NCBI GenBank assembly: GCA_034111875.1
Contig: JAWUWK010000093.1
Span: 1 to 52,877, forward strand
Direction: 5' to 3'
Source: Rs1 sp034111875
GTDB taxonomy: Bacteria > Pseudomonadota > Gammaproteobacteria > Pseudomonadales > Balneatricaceae
Length of the DNA: 52,877 nucleotides
Position 1 is the stretch's first letter. Every line of letters starts with the position of its first letter. Positions 27,119 through 35,921 of this stretch are shown piece after piece. The translations under genes were made by a program, and so were the position numbers. The notes beneath the pieces were generated by a model. The model ran no database searches, was not told the origin of the DNA, and saw only the letters and a program-made list of their open reading frames with translations.

Positions 27119-27655
27119 TTATAGGAACTCTTGATAAGTGGCGTCAATCAGGTTTTTTGCCTCAAGGATAGCTTCGCAAAACTCTCTAGTAGCGCCTTTC
27201 CCCCCAGCTCTATCGGTGCACCAATCTGCATGTTGAATTAGCAGAGGATGGCCGTTGGGTACTGTCGCACCTAAAGCAACGGCTCTGATGGCGGCTAAAT
27301 CAGGAAGATCATCACCAATATAAGCGCATTCTTCAAGGGTAAAACCATAGGTGTGACAAATTTCTTTTAGAGCAATTAATTTGTCGTCTCTTGCTTGTAA
27401 TAGGTAGTCAACTCCAAGGGCATTGGCTCTTTGCGTGACTTGGGCTGAAGAGCGACCGGTAATAATAGCCGTTTTTATGTTGTGTTTGTGTAGCAGTTTA
27501 AGGCCTAAACCATCGAGGCTATTAAAGGTTTTGATCTCGCTGCCATCACTTAGCATATGTAAGCTGCCGTCGGTCATAATACCGTCTACATCAAACACCG
27601 CTAATTTGACTTGGGATGCCTTAACTTTTAGATTTTTATCCGTTATTCGCTTCAT
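27119..27655 (-). CDS. kdsC: 3-deoxy-D-manno-octulosonate 8-phosphate phosphatase KdsC
   Basis: A HAD-family phosphatase giving free Kdo for LPS core. The catalytic aspartates are D22 and D24 in FDVDGIMTDG, and later motifs IITGRSS and CAYIGDDLPD are intact. It is 178 residues with no cap domain, as expected for C0 HAD tetramers. Its start codon shares one base with the kdsD stop (TAATG), so the two Kdo genes are translationally coupled. Confidence 0.93.
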   Translation of the reverse strand: MKRITDKNLKVKASQVKLAVFDVDGIMTDGSLHMLSDGSEIKTFNSLDGLGLKLLHKHNIKTAIITGRSSAQVTQRANALGVDYLLQARDDKLIALKEICHTYGFTLEECAYIGDDLPDLAAIRAVALGATVPNGHPLLIQHADWCTDRAGGKGATREFCEAILEAKNLIDATYQEFL

Positions 27656-28629
27656 TATAATACCCCAGCACTTAGCATATCTTGCATGTTTAAGGCGCCG
27701 ATAGGCTGGTTCAGACTATCGGTAATGACTAATTGACCTATGCATTTGTTTTGCATTATTAGCAATGCTTCTGCGGCTAATAGGTCTGCACTGACGAGTG
27801 TGACATTGGTGGTCATCACTGCGTCAATCGTGGCACTTTTAAGATCAATATCACTGTCCAGTGCTCTGCGAAGATCGCCATCGGTAAAAATGCCCAGTAG
27901 GGTGCCATTTTCATCTATTATTGTGGTCATACCCAATCTTTTTTGGCTAACTTCCATTAATGCGTTCATCAGTAATGTATTAGATAACACTTTGGGAATA
28001 GATTCCCCTCGGTGCATTACATCTTCAACTTTTAATAGAAGTTTTCTGCCGAGGCTGCCACCTGGATGAGAGAAAGCAAAATCTTGGGCATTAAACCCTT
28101 TAGCTTCTAATATTGCTAGAGCCAGTGCATCTCCCATGGCGAGTTGCGCAGTCGTGCTCGAAGTAGGTGCTAAGTTGAGTGGGCAAGCTTCAATGTCAAC
28201 GCCGGTATTTAAATTGAAGTCAGCCAGACCCGCCAATGTTGAGTCTGGTTTGGACGTAATGCTGATCAGCTTGATCCCCATGCGTTTTATTAACGGTAAT
28301 ATCGCTTTTATTTCCGCTGCTTCACCGGAGTTAGACAGAGCCAGAACAATGTCTTTATCGGTGATCATCCCCATATCTCCATGGCTAGCTTCTGCAGGAT
28401 GCACAAAAAAAGCCGGGGTGCCAGTACTGGCTAATGTAGCGGCAATTTTATTGCCTATATGGCCTGATTTGCCCATCCCAGTTACAATAACCCTGCCTTG
28501 GCAATCTAGCATGGCTTGGCAACTGGACTCAAAATTGTGGTCGAGTAATGTTAAGAGGTTATTTACCGCTTTGGCTTCTATCTCTATGGTTCTTTTGGCA
28601 GAGGTTAAAAAAAGCGCATTTTTAGGCAT
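27655..28629 (-). CDS. kdsD: D-arabinose 5-phosphate isomerase KdsD
   Basis: Converts ribulose 5-phosphate to arabinose 5-phosphate, the first Kdo precursor. The SIS sugar-isomerase domain (about 35-170) shows GRVIVTGMGKSGHIGNKIAATLASTG (split here over a conserved loop) and the SNSGEAAEI motif. Two CBS domains follow (about 205-324). At 324 residues it is a normal KdsD. It sits between the exchanger gene yrbG and kdsC, as in E. coli. Confidence 0.93.
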   Translation of the reverse strand: MPKNALFLTSAKRTIEIEAKAVNNLLTLLDHNFESSCQAMLDCQGRVIVTGMGKSGHIGNKIAATLASTGTPAFFVHPAEASHGDMGMITDKDIVLALSNSGEAAEIKAILPLIKRMGIKLISITSKPDSTLAGLADFNLNTGVDIEACPLNLAPTSSTTAQLAMGDALALAILEAKGFNAQDFAFSHPGGSLGRKLLLKVEDVMHRGESIPKVLSNTLLMNALMEVSQKRLGMTTIIDENGTLLGIFTDGDLRRALDSDIDLKSATIDAVMTTNVTLVSADLLAAEALLIMQNKCIGQLVITDSLNQPIGALNMQDMLSAGVL

Positions 28630-28666
28630 GAAAAGGTTCCATTTGACGGCTGTTTAGTCGGCGTAA

Positions 28667-29608
28667 TTAAGCAGAAGTAAAGTATAAAATTAGCATATAG
28701 CCTGCATAAATAGCGATTAAAATACTCCCTTCTGGCCGTTTTATTGCCGCAGGTTTTCGTAGGTAACAAAAAGTCATCAGTAAAACACTCAACGCTAGCA
28801 TGAGTAGATAATCACGATTGAATACTTCAGCGTCCAATTCAATAGTGCTGGCGAGTCCAGGTATTGCCATAACAGCACCTAGATTGAAAATATTGGAACC
28901 TATGACATTTCCGATTGCGATATCGTGGTGACCTTTAAGCGCGCTGGTAATAGACGCGGCTAACTCCGGTAAACTGGTGCCTATTGCAACGATAGTAAGG
29001 CCAATGATTAAATCCGAAACCCCGAGGGATACAGCAATTTCAGTTGCGCCCCACACCAATGCTTTAGAGCTTGCAACGAGCAATACCAAACCAATGACAA
29101 ACCAAAAAACACTCACCAAGGTACTCATATTGGGGATTTCGTCATCTTCGTGGGCATGGGTTTCTTGTTGAAAACGCGAGAACACAATAAGAGAAACTAT
29201 TAAGGCGACGAACAAGATAATGCTGTCGACTAAATCTAGACGTAAATTAAAAAGTACTGCACCGGCAATAACAGTGACTGCCAACATTAAAGGCAGTTCT
29301 TTAGAGCGGACAGTGTTTTTGACCGGTAATGGGGCAATTAATGCTGTTGTACCAAGAACGAGAGCAATATTTGCGATATTGGAGCCTATGGCGTTGCCTA
29401 TCGCTAAGGTGCCTGAATTATCAAGAGTGGCCATGATGGAAACTAATATTTCAGGTGCTGAGGTACCAAATGAAACAATGGTTAGACCAATAAGTAACGG
29501 CGACATTCCGAAATTTTTGGCAGTTGAAGCAGCGCCAAAAACAAATTTATCTGCGCTCCAAACAAGAACAATTAAACCGATAATAAGACTTATAATAGGA
29601 TATAGCAT
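28667..29608 (-). CDS. yrbG: CaCA-family calcium/sodium antiporter YrbG
   Basis: A 313-residue inner-membrane exchanger with about ten helices. The two inverted alpha-repeats are clear: SFGTSAPEILVSIMA with GNAIGSNIANIALVLG in the first half, and AIGTSLPELAASITSA with GNVIGSNIFNLGAVMA in the second. These line the cation path. It is the first gene of the long minus-strand kds/lpt/rpoN run and diverges from mlaF. Ion preference is inferred from the family only. Confidence 0.9.
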   Translation of the reverse strand: MLYPIISLIIGLIVLVWSADKFVFGAASTAKNFGMSPLLIGLTIVSFGTSAPEILVSIMATLDNSGTLAIGNAIGSNIANIALVLGTTALIAPLPVKNTVRSKELPLMLAVTVIAGAVLFNLRLDLVDSIILFVALIVSLIVFSRFQQETHAHEDDEIPNMSTLVSVFWFVIGLVLLVASSKALVWGATEIAVSLGVSDLIIGLTIVAIGTSLPELAASITSALKGHHDIAIGNVIGSNIFNLGAVMAIPGLASTIELDAEVFNRDYLLMLALSVLLMTFCYLRKPAAIKRPEGSILIAIYAGYMLILYFTSA

Positions 29609-29964
29609 AGTTTGATTTTAGTACTCTAAACTGTCAAAGGGGCTATTAAAACAGAACTGGACTTAGGTGCAAGTTAAAACCGCGCCGCGCACAATTTTAA
29701 TTTAGAGGTTACTGTTTAATTCAGTATGCAGGTGCTATAATTGCGCGCTTTTTGGCTAGTATCAGGTTTGTTGCAAGCAGCTAACTGCCTGATGAATAGT
29801 TACGACTAAGAGTTAAGTTAAACATTTTAAAGTTATTATCGCTATGTTGAGAACTTTTGACGGTTAATTACATCTTAACTTGATTGCTGGTTTTGAAATT
29901 TCTTTGGCAAAAGATAGCGTGAATAGAGCGGGTAGCTTTGATGGGTTGTTTATGACTGGGCTAA
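29609..29964. other. Divergent intergenic region yrbG / mlaF
   Basis: These 356 bases carry the promoters for the minus-strand envelope/rpoN run and the mla operon. One plausible sigma-70 promoter for mla is annotated separately. No small gene was recognised. Confidence 0.4.
29733..29741 (+). promoter_or_regulatory. Candidate extended -10 promoter for the mla operon
   Basis: TGC directly precedes a consensus TATAAT (29736-29741), forming an extended -10 element. The -35 region is weak (a TGTTTA-like hexamer at the right distance), which is usual for extended -10 promoters. The start of transcription would be about 215 bases before mlaF. Confidence 0.45.
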
Positions 29965-30786
29965 GTGGAGAAATATGAGTTGCAGCAAAACTGTATAATC
30001 GAAATACGTCATTTAAAATTCAAGCGTGGTTTGCGAGAAATATTTAAGGACATTAATGTCTGTGTGCCAAAAGGCAAAATTACCGCCATAATGGGGCCTT
30101 CAGGTTCAGGTAAAACCACTTTGCTAAAAATGATCGGTGGACAGCTGCAACCCGATGCAGGTTCGGTAAAGGTTGATGGTGCTTGTGTTCATGATCTGGC
30201 GCGAAAAGATCTGTTTTCTATGCGAAAAAAAATGGGCATGTTATTTCAAAGTGGCGCCCTATTTTCTGACATGAGCGTGTATCAGAATGTGGCTTTTCCA
30301 CTGCAGGTGAATACTGATTTAGATGCACAGCTGATACGCGATATTGTACTGTTAAAATTACAGGCGGTAGGTTTGCGCGGTGCTGTTGAACTTATGCCTA
30401 CTGAGCTTTCAGGGGGAATGGCGCGCAGAGTTGCCTTGGCTAGGGCGATAGCGTTAGACCCTGAAATAGTCATGTATGACGAACCTTTTGCCGGGCAAGA
30501 TCCTATCGGTATGGGCGTATTAGTTTCGCTGATCAAAAAGCTAAATCAATCCCTAGGACATACGAGTTTGATTATTTCACACGATATTCAAGAAACATTA
30601 AGCATCGCTGACTATATTTTTATAATGGCCGATGGGAAAATGATAGGCCAGGGCACTGCTGAACAAATCAAGCAGTCAAGCAGTAAAGAAGTTCAACAAT
30701 TTATCAATGGTAATCCCGATGGTCCAGTTCCCTTCCACTATCCTGCTGTCGATTTATTAGAGCAGCTGATGTCGAAAGACAGATAA
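29965..30786 (+). CDS. mlaF: Phospholipid ABC transporter ATPase MlaF
   Basis: The ATPase of the MlaFEDB complex that maintains outer-membrane lipid asymmetry. Walker A is GPSGSGKTT, the signature LSGGMARRVALARAI and Walker B IVMYDEPFAGQDPI. The GTG at 29965 fits the family N-terminus (273 residues). A TTG at 29980 is an alternative with a better-placed GTGGAG. It is the first gene of mlaFEDCB-ibaG-murA and has an 11-base gap to mlaE. Confidence 0.93.
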   Translation: MEKYELQQNCIIEIRHLKFKRGLREIFKDINVCVPKGKITAIMGPSGSGKTTLLKMIGGQLQPDAGSVKVDGACVHDLARKDLFSMRKKMGMLFQSGALFSDMSVYQNVAFPLQVNTDLDAQLIRDIVLLKLQAVGLRGAVELMPTELSGGMARRVALARAIALDPEIVMYDEPFAGQDPIGMGVLVSLIKKLNQSLGHTSLIISHDIQETLSIADYIFIMADGKMIGQGTAEQIKQSSSKEVQQFINGNPDGPVPFHYPAVDLLEQLMSKDR

Positions 30787-30797
30787 AGGGAGCACTT

Positions 30798-31580
30798 ATG
30801 TTAAACTTTTTAGCGACAATAGGCCACAGCGCCATATCTAAAGTAGCAGGCTTTGGTAGAGCGTCTATTATGATGTTCCACGCTTTGTGTGTATGGCCTC
30901 AGCCAAAAACCAGCATTCCCCTTATTATTGTGCAATTATACAATATTGGGGTGAAATCTCTGTTAATTATCGCCGTATCTGGATTGTTTATCGGCATGGT
31001 GTTAGGTCTGCAGGGCTATACAATACTAGTTGATTTTGGCTCTGAAGATTCAGTCGGTCAGATGGTTGCTTTGTCTCTCGTCAGAGAGCTTGCACCTGTG
31101 GTCACTGCGCTGCTGTTTGCCGGAAGGGCAGGCTCTGCATTGACAGCTGAGATTGGCTTGATGAAAGCGACTGAGCAACTCGCCTCATTAGAAATGATAG
31201 GGGTTGATCCACTGCGAAGAATTATAGCGCCAAGACTCTGGGCAGGTTTTATATCAATGCCCGTGCTTTCAATGATCTTTGCCATCGTCGGTATCTATGG
31301 TGGGGCTTTAGTCAGCATCGAATGGTTGGGTGTCTATAGCGGTTCTTTTTGGTCGGTAATGCAATCGGCTGTGGATTTTCACGATGATATTTTAAATGGT
31401 GTTATCAAAGCAGTAGTGTTTGGACTGGCTGTTACTTGGGTCGCTGTATACCAAGGGCTAGAATCGATACCAACCTCTGAAGGTATCGCTCAATCTACGA
31501 CTCGCACGGTTGTTTATTCGTCACTTTTAATATTGGCGTTGGATTTCGTGTTAACTGCTTTAATGTTTGGAGATATTTAA
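30798..31580 (+). CDS. mlaE: Phospholipid ABC transporter permease MlaE
   Basis: A 260-residue permease of the MlaE/YrbE family with about five to six hydrophobic segments. The central block LVRELAPVVTALLFAGRAGS with AEIGLMKATEQL is the family signature. An AAGGGAG ribosome-binding site precedes the ATG. It forms the membrane core through which MlaD delivers phospholipids. Confidence 0.95.
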   Translation: MLNFLATIGHSAISKVAGFGRASIMMFHALCVWPQPKTSIPLIIVQLYNIGVKSLLIIAVSGLFIGMVLGLQGYTILVDFGSEDSVGQMVALSLVRELAPVVTALLFAGRAGSALTAEIGLMKATEQLASLEMIGVDPLRRIIAPRLWAGFISMPVLSMIFAIVGIYGGALVSIEWLGVYSGSFWSVMQSAVDFHDDILNGVIKAVVFGLAVTWVAVYQGLESIPTSEGIAQSTTRTVVYSSLLILALDFVLTALMFGDI

Positions 31581-31581
31581 T

Positions 31582-32037
31582 ATGCGCACACGCACGATAG
31601 AAATTTTGGTAGGTTTGTTCTTGGTCGGTGGTTTGTTGGCAGCAGGATTGCTGGCCTTTTCTGTCAGTGGTTTGTCTGGTGCTAATAGCGCTACTTATAA
31701 AATATATGCGCACTTTGATAATATTGGCGGGTTATCAAATAAGGCTGAAGTGACCTTGGCAGGTGTTCAAATAGGCCAAGTGTCTGATATTAAATTAGAT
31801 CCACAGATGCTTTTAGCCGTAGTTGAAATGGAAATTTTTTCTGATATAGACTTTTTAAGCAGTGATAGCTCGGTGCAAATATTAACCTCAGGTTTGTTGG
31901 GTGGTAAGTATATTGGTCTTTCGGTAGGTGCTGAAGAAGACTTTTTGATTGAAGGTAGTGTCATTGAAGATAGTCAATCTGCACTAGTGTTAGAGGATTT
32001 AATTGGTCAATTTTTATTCGATAAAGTCAGTGACTAA
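31582..32037 (+). CDS. mlaD: Phospholipid-binding MCE protein MlaD
   Basis: The start at 31582 (MRTRTIEILVGLF) has GGAG nine bases upstream and follows the mlaE stop by one base. An in-frame TTG at 31567 lies inside mlaE. It is 151 residues: one N-terminal membrane helix (about 6-28) and a single MCE domain (about 37-115) with Y-K-I-Y-A-H-F-D-N-I-G-G-L and the LLGGKYIGL loop. Hexamers form the periplasmic pore of MlaFEDB. Confidence 0.93.
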   Translation: MRTRTIEILVGLFLVGGLLAAGLLAFSVSGLSGANSATYKIYAHFDNIGGLSNKAEVTLAGVQIGQVSDIKLDPQMLLAVVEMEIFSDIDFLSSDSSVQILTSGLLGGKYIGLSVGAEEDFLIEGSVIEDSQSALVLEDLIGQFLFDKVSD

Positions 32038-32088
32038 CTGGCTTGTCGATTTAAATCAATTTCAATAATTATTCCAAGTAGAGTGATA

Positions 32089-32703
32089 ATGAAAATAAAA
32101 AACATATTATGCAGCTTCTTATTAAGCTTGAGTTTGAGTACTTCAGTAATGGCTTCATGGCAAGAAGCGGCGATCGAAGTTGACAAAACGATCGAGCAAA
32201 TGCTGAGTAAGCTGTCGCCTTATCGTGGCCATGTTGATGCAGATTTAGAGCCTTTGTATCAAGAATTAGAATTAATAACCAATGATAAAGTCGACTATCC
32301 GTACATTGCTAAAAAAGTCATGGGCAAGTATTTTCGTACCGCAACGGATCAACAAAAAATAGATTTTGCGATAGTCTTTAAAAGAACCTTGCTCAAGACT
32401 TACGGAAAAACCTTAGTGAGCTTTAACATAGATAACTACGAGCTGGTTAAACCTCGCCGTGAAAGCCCTAAACCTGATAAGCAAAAAGTAGTAGTTAAGG
32501 TGATTTCCTCCGACGGTAAATCATATAGTATGGTTAACTATATGCTAAAGAAAGCCGGTAAATGGCAATTGGTCAACGTGGTTCTCGATGGATTTAACTT
32601 GAGAGTTACCTTTAAAAACCAGTTTGCAAAAGTCGCGCAAAAAAGTAAAGGCGATCTAGGGCTTGCCATTCAAGAATGGGCAGATCTCATGGGCAAGAAA
32701 TAA
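32089..32703 (+). CDS. mlaC: Periplasmic phospholipid shuttle MlaC
   Basis: The ATG at 32089 gives 204 residues and a clean signal peptide (about 1-22, cleavage likely after VMA). An upstream GTG at 32083 adds only two residues. The mature domain shows the Ttg2D/MlaC pattern, with KKVMGKYFRTATDQQK and W-Q-L-V-N-V-V-L-D-G-F-N-L. It carries phospholipids between MlaA in the outer membrane and MlaFEDB. Confidence 0.92.
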   Translation: MKIKNILCSFLLSLSLSTSVMASWQEAAIEVDKTIEQMLSKLSPYRGHVDADLEPLYQELELITNDKVDYPYIAKKVMGKYFRTATDQQKIDFAIVFKRTLLKTYGKTLVSFNIDNYELVKPRRESPKPDKQKVVVKVISSDGKSYSMVNYMLKKAGKWQLVNVVLDGFNLRVTFKNQFAKVAQKSKGDLGLAIQEWADLMGKK

Positions 32704-32791
32704 GGCGAGCTCGACGTCAGGTAATCCTTGCTAAGTTCTATTGATAGTGAAGGTCTAAACTGTTTTTTATGAAAATAATCTTAAGGATGTT

Positions 32792-33088
32792 ATGAGTGCT
32801 CAATTAAGTTATGTAGATCAAGTGCTAACAATCAGTGGAGAGTTATCATTTTCCACGGTACAAAGACTGCAGCAGCAATTGAAAAATGATTTGCTGGGCG
32901 CTACTGATACTGTTTTAGTCGATTTATCGGCTGTCACAAAAGCAGATACGGCTTCATTGGCGCTGTGTCTTAGTATAGAGCGCTTAGTCGCTAAAAAGGC
33001 CACCGTCAGTTATCAGCACGTGCCGCAAGCAATCCTTGCCATTGCTGAATCTGTCGGAATTGCCGAATTATTTTCCAAGGCTAATTAA
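32792..33088 (+). CDS. mlaB: STAS-domain protein MlaB
   Basis: The 98-residue STAS domain binds MlaF and stabilises the ATPase. The core helix start reads V-D-L-S-A-V-T-K-A-D-T-A-S-L-A-L, where the Thr/Ser after the Asp is the conserved STAS position. AAGGAT sits four bases upstream of the ATG. It ends the mla part of the operon. A 555-base gap with a MITE-like element separates it from ibaG, which is unusual compared with Pseudomonas, where the genes run on closely. Confidence 0.87.
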   Translation: MSAQLSYVDQVLTISGELSFSTVQRLQQQLKNDLLGATDTVLVDLSAVTKADTASLALCLSIERLVAKKATVSYQHVPQAILAIAESVGIAELFSKAN

Positions 33089-33643
33089 ACGGCGGTCGTT
33101 TTTGTTGTTAAAAATGCTGCCGTTGCCTATATACAAAGCAACTTATACTAATCCTAAATTCGGTAGTCGAATCACTAAAGTAAGCACAAACTTTTGATGC
33201 ACCTAGAAAACTAGAAAAAGGTCTAATCACCAATAAGGTGACTACGACATTTTCTGGTTTGCACTGCACACCAAGATCTTACCTCGCTTTCGCGCCTTAC
33301 TACCGAATCTAGGCTAATGCAAACTTTTGCATAAAGCAGCGAGCGCAATGATATGGCAAGGATCCCTCTCTATTGCTCTCGATAGTGAGTGATTTTTAGC
33401 GGGCTTTATTGCCAGGTGCGTTGCACTATTAGAATTAGGCTTAATACGCCATTTATATTCAATAAATTCTTACCGCGCATCGCCTTTTTTTACGAATTTG
33501 GTTATCATCAGGTTTCTTTTTTAATCTGTATTCATATCCTCAAATATTTAGACTGACGTTCGGTCTTGGTTTACTCCATGACGTGTATAGCGAGGCTGGA
33601 CTTGATAGGTTACAGGAATTATTTTTTTAACTTGGAGCATTAA
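33089..33643. other. Intergenic region mlaB / ibaG with MITE copy
   Basis: This 555-base gap contains the 161-bp MITE-like element (annotated separately) and about 330 bases after it with no recognisable gene. An imperfect palindrome, AGACTGACGTTCGGTCT at 33550-33566, lies about 80 bases before ibaG and could be an operator. Confidence 0.5.
33148..33318. mobile_element. MITE-like element, copy A, with 5-bp target duplications
   Basis: The element itself is 33153-33313 (161 bp). It starts CCTAAATTCGGTAGT and ends with the inverted counterpart ACTACCGAATCTAGG (14 of 15 positions pair). It is bordered on both sides by CTAAT (33148-33152 and 33314-33318), a 5-bp target-site duplication. It has no coding capacity. 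A central hairpin (CACC...GGTG) is shared with copy B at 47228-47391. The duplication length and CC ends suggest mobilisation by an IS1380-like transposase, which is not in the window; that link is inference. Confidence 0.8.
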
Positions 33644-33886
33644 ATGCAAGCCGCAGAAGTAAAACATATTATTGAATCTCAAATGTCTGAATCTAACGTT
33701 ATCACCGCTGGTGAAGGTTGTAATTTCGAGGTAACAGTGATCAGTGATGTGTTTAGTGGATTATTACCTGTCAAGCGCCAGCAACTAGTTTATCAATGTG
33801 TTAATCAACAGATTGCAGATGGCAGTATTCATGCCCTCACTATAAAGGCTTACACTCCTGCGCAATGGCAAAAAATTCAAGATTAA
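33644..33886 (+). CDS. ibaG: BolA-family protein IbaG
   Basis: The 80-residue BolA-like protein lacks an extended tail and sits in front of murA, the position of IbaG (YrbA). The segment VISDVFSGLLPVKRQQLVYQ contains the BolA-family V-S-x-x-F-x-G...R-x-x-x-V-Y pattern. Relatives bind [2Fe-2S] clusters with monothiol glutaredoxin and have been linked to acid resistance. GGAG precedes the ATG by eight bases. murA starts 12 bases after its stop. Confidence 0.9.
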   Translation: MQAAEVKHIIESQMSESNVITAGEGCNFEVTVISDVFSGLLPVKRQQLVYQCVNQQIADGSIHALTIKAYTPAQWQKIQD

Positions 33887-33898
33887 AGGCAAACTGTT

Positions 33899-35167
33899 AT
33901 GGACAAATTTTTGATCGAAGGTGGAAAGTGTCTTCGAGGTGAAGTACGTGTATCGGGTGCTAAGAATGCAGCACTGCCAATAATTGCCGCGGCGCTTTTG
34001 GTCAAAGGCTCGCTGACCATAGACAATATGCCTGCACTGCAGGATGTTAATACTATGCTCAAGTTAATTGAAAGCATGGGTGTTAAAGTTGCGCGCTCAG
34101 GCGATCGGCAAGTGATCATAAACAGTAGCGATATCGCCTGCTATAAAGCACCTTATGACCTAGTAAAAACCATGCGTGCCTCTATTCTGGTATTAGGTCC
34201 ATTATTGGCCCATTTTGGTGCGGCAGAAGTCTCCCTTCCCGGTGGTTGTGCAATTGGCAGTCGGCCTGTTGACTTGCATATTCGTGGTCTCCAGGCGATG
34301 GGTGCAAATATTGTAGTAGAGCAAGGTTATATTCGAGCTAAGGTCGATGGACGTTTAAAAGGCGCTAAAATTTTCTTTGACACTGTGACTGTGACAGGGA
34401 CAGAAAATATTTTGATGGCGGCTGCATTAGCAGAGGGCCAAACGATTATAGAAAATGCCGCAAAAGAGCCTGAAGTCACTGATTTGGCTGAATGTTTAAT
34501 TAGCATGGGTGCTGACATTACAGGCGTGGGATCTGATACTTTGGTCATCAATGGTGTCGATGCTTTACACAGTGCGCAGCACTATGTAGTGCCTGATCGC
34601 ATAGAAACGGGCACATTCTTGGTCGCGGCGGCGATGTCTGGGGGTAAAATCACAACCACAGCAACAAGACCTGATATTCAAGAAGCGGTGCTGCAAAAAT
34701 TGATTGAGGCCGGAGCAAGTATTGAGATAGGTGATGACTGGATCACTATTGACATGCAGGGTCGTCGTCCAAAAGCTGTGAACATTACCACGGCACCTTA
34801 TCCCGCTTTTCCAACCGACATGCAGGCGCAGTTTGCCGCCATGAATTGTGTTGCTGAAGGTATTAGTCATGTTAAGGAAACCATTTTTGAAAACCGTTTT
34901 ATGCACATGCAAGAGATGATTCGCATGGGTGGAAAAATTTTAATCGATGGTAACACTGCGACCATTGAAGGTAGCTTAGGATTGCGGGGTGCCCCAGTGA
35001 TGGCGACGGATTTGCGGGCATCAGCCAGTTTAGTGATGCTTGCGCTTGTCGTAGAGGGCGAGACCAGCATTGATCGTATTTATCACATTGACCGCGGCTA
35101 TGAAAATATAGAAGAAAAATTTCAGGGCATTGGCGGTAAAATCACTCGAATCAGTTCGAGTCATTAG
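33899..35167 (+). CDS. murA: UDP-N-acetylglucosamine 1-carboxyvinyltransferase MurA
   Basis: First committed step of peptidoglycan synthesis, transferring enolpyruvate from PEP to UDP-GlcNAc. K22 (SGAKNA) and the active-site cysteine C117 (PGGCAIGSRPVDLH) are present, so the enzyme should be of the fosfomycin-sensitive type. At 422 residues it is full length. It follows ibaG tightly and precedes hisG, matching Pseudomonas order. Confidence 0.96.
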   Translation: MDKFLIEGGKCLRGEVRVSGAKNAALPIIAAALLVKGSLTIDNMPALQDVNTMLKLIESMGVKVARSGDRQVIINSSDIACYKAPYDLVKTMRASILVLGPLLAHFGAAEVSLPGGCAIGSRPVDLHIRGLQAMGANIVVEQGYIRAKVDGRLKGAKIFFDTVTVTGTENILMAAALAEGQTIIENAAKEPEVTDLAECLISMGADITGVGSDTLVINGVDALHSAQHYVVPDRIETGTFLVAAAMSGGKITTTATRPDIQEAVLQKLIEAGASIEIGDDWITIDMQGRRPKAVNITTAPYPAFPTDMQAQFAAMNCVAEGISHVKETIFENRFMHMQEMIRMGGKILIDGNTATIEGSLGLRGAPVMATDLRASASLVMLALVVEGETSIDRIYHIDRGYENIEEKFQGIGGKITRISSSH

Positions 35168-35240
35168 TTTTAGTTGAGCCTTTGCTACTTAGCACTGTGG
35201 TTCTGCTGGTTAATATAGTATTGGTATTTTTAGGTAAATC

Positions 35241-35921
35241 ATGAAAAAAGAGCAACTGACAATAGCGCTGTCTAAAGGGCGTATATTGAAAGAGACACTT
35301 CCTTTATTGGAACTCGCAGATATCATTCCTACTGAGGATATCTTCAGTTCACGCAAACTTATTTTCGATACTAATCATACCAATATTAAACTGGTCATCA
35401 TTCGTGCCACCGATGTGCCTACTTATGTAGAATATGGTGGCGCTGATATGGGTATTGCCGGTAAGGATGTGCTAATGGAGCACGGTGGTAAAGGGCTTTA
35501 TGAACCGCTAGATTTAGAAATTGCAAAATGTAAGTTAATGGTTGCCGGGATGAAGAATGCCTGTGATGTTGATGGTCGGATGCGAGTTGCCACTAAATTC
35601 GTCAATGTTGCCAAGCACTATTTTGCCAGTCAAGGTCAGCAAATAGATGTGATTAAACTTTATGGCGCAATGGAATTAGCTCCCATTATGGGCCTTGCTG
35701 ATAGGATTGTGGATATTGTTGACACAGGTAATACCTTGATAGCAAACGGGCTTGAACCAATGGATTTTATAGCCAATGTCAGTTCTCGATTGGTGGTGGG
35801 TCAAGCGCCGATGAAGCTCAAATATCGCCAGATTCAACCTATCCTTGAAATGCTGTCCAAAGCTGTTGAGCACAAGCGTGAGACAGATAGCGCCATTAAA
35901 GCTGGGGTGCTTGGCGAATGA
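35241..35921 (+). CDS. hisG: ATP phosphoribosyltransferase, short form HisG
   Basis: Catalyses the first step of histidine synthesis (ATP plus PRPP). At 226 residues it is the short form, which lacks the C-terminal regulatory domain and needs HisZ for activity and feedback control; hisZ is not in this window. The PRPP loop IVDIVDTGNTL and N-terminal ALSKGRILKETLPLL are clear. It overlaps hisD by four bases (ATGA). Confidence 0.94.
   Translation: MKKEQLTIALSKGRILKETLPLLELADIIPTEDIFSSRKLIFDTNHTNIKLVIIRATDVPTYVEYGGADMGIAGKDVLMEHGGKGLYEPLDLEIAKCKLMVAGMKNACDVDGRMRVATKFVNVAKHYFASQGQQIDVIKLYGAMELAPIMGLADRIVDIVDTGNTLIANGLEPMDFIANVSSRLVVGQAPMKLKYRQIQPILEMLSKAVEHKRETDSAIKAGVLGE

Noticed and set aside
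28136..28657. 173-residue plus-strand frame opposite kdsD
   Set aside because: Shadow of the SIS/CBS coding sequence with no start signal.
29709..29741. A -35 hexamer TTACTG paired with the TATAAT before mlaF
   Set aside because: The spacing is 21 bases, too long for sigma-70; only the extended -10 reading was kept.
34565..34912. 115-residue minus-strand frame inside murA
   Set aside because: Antisense to the conserved MurA catalytic region, no recognisable domain.
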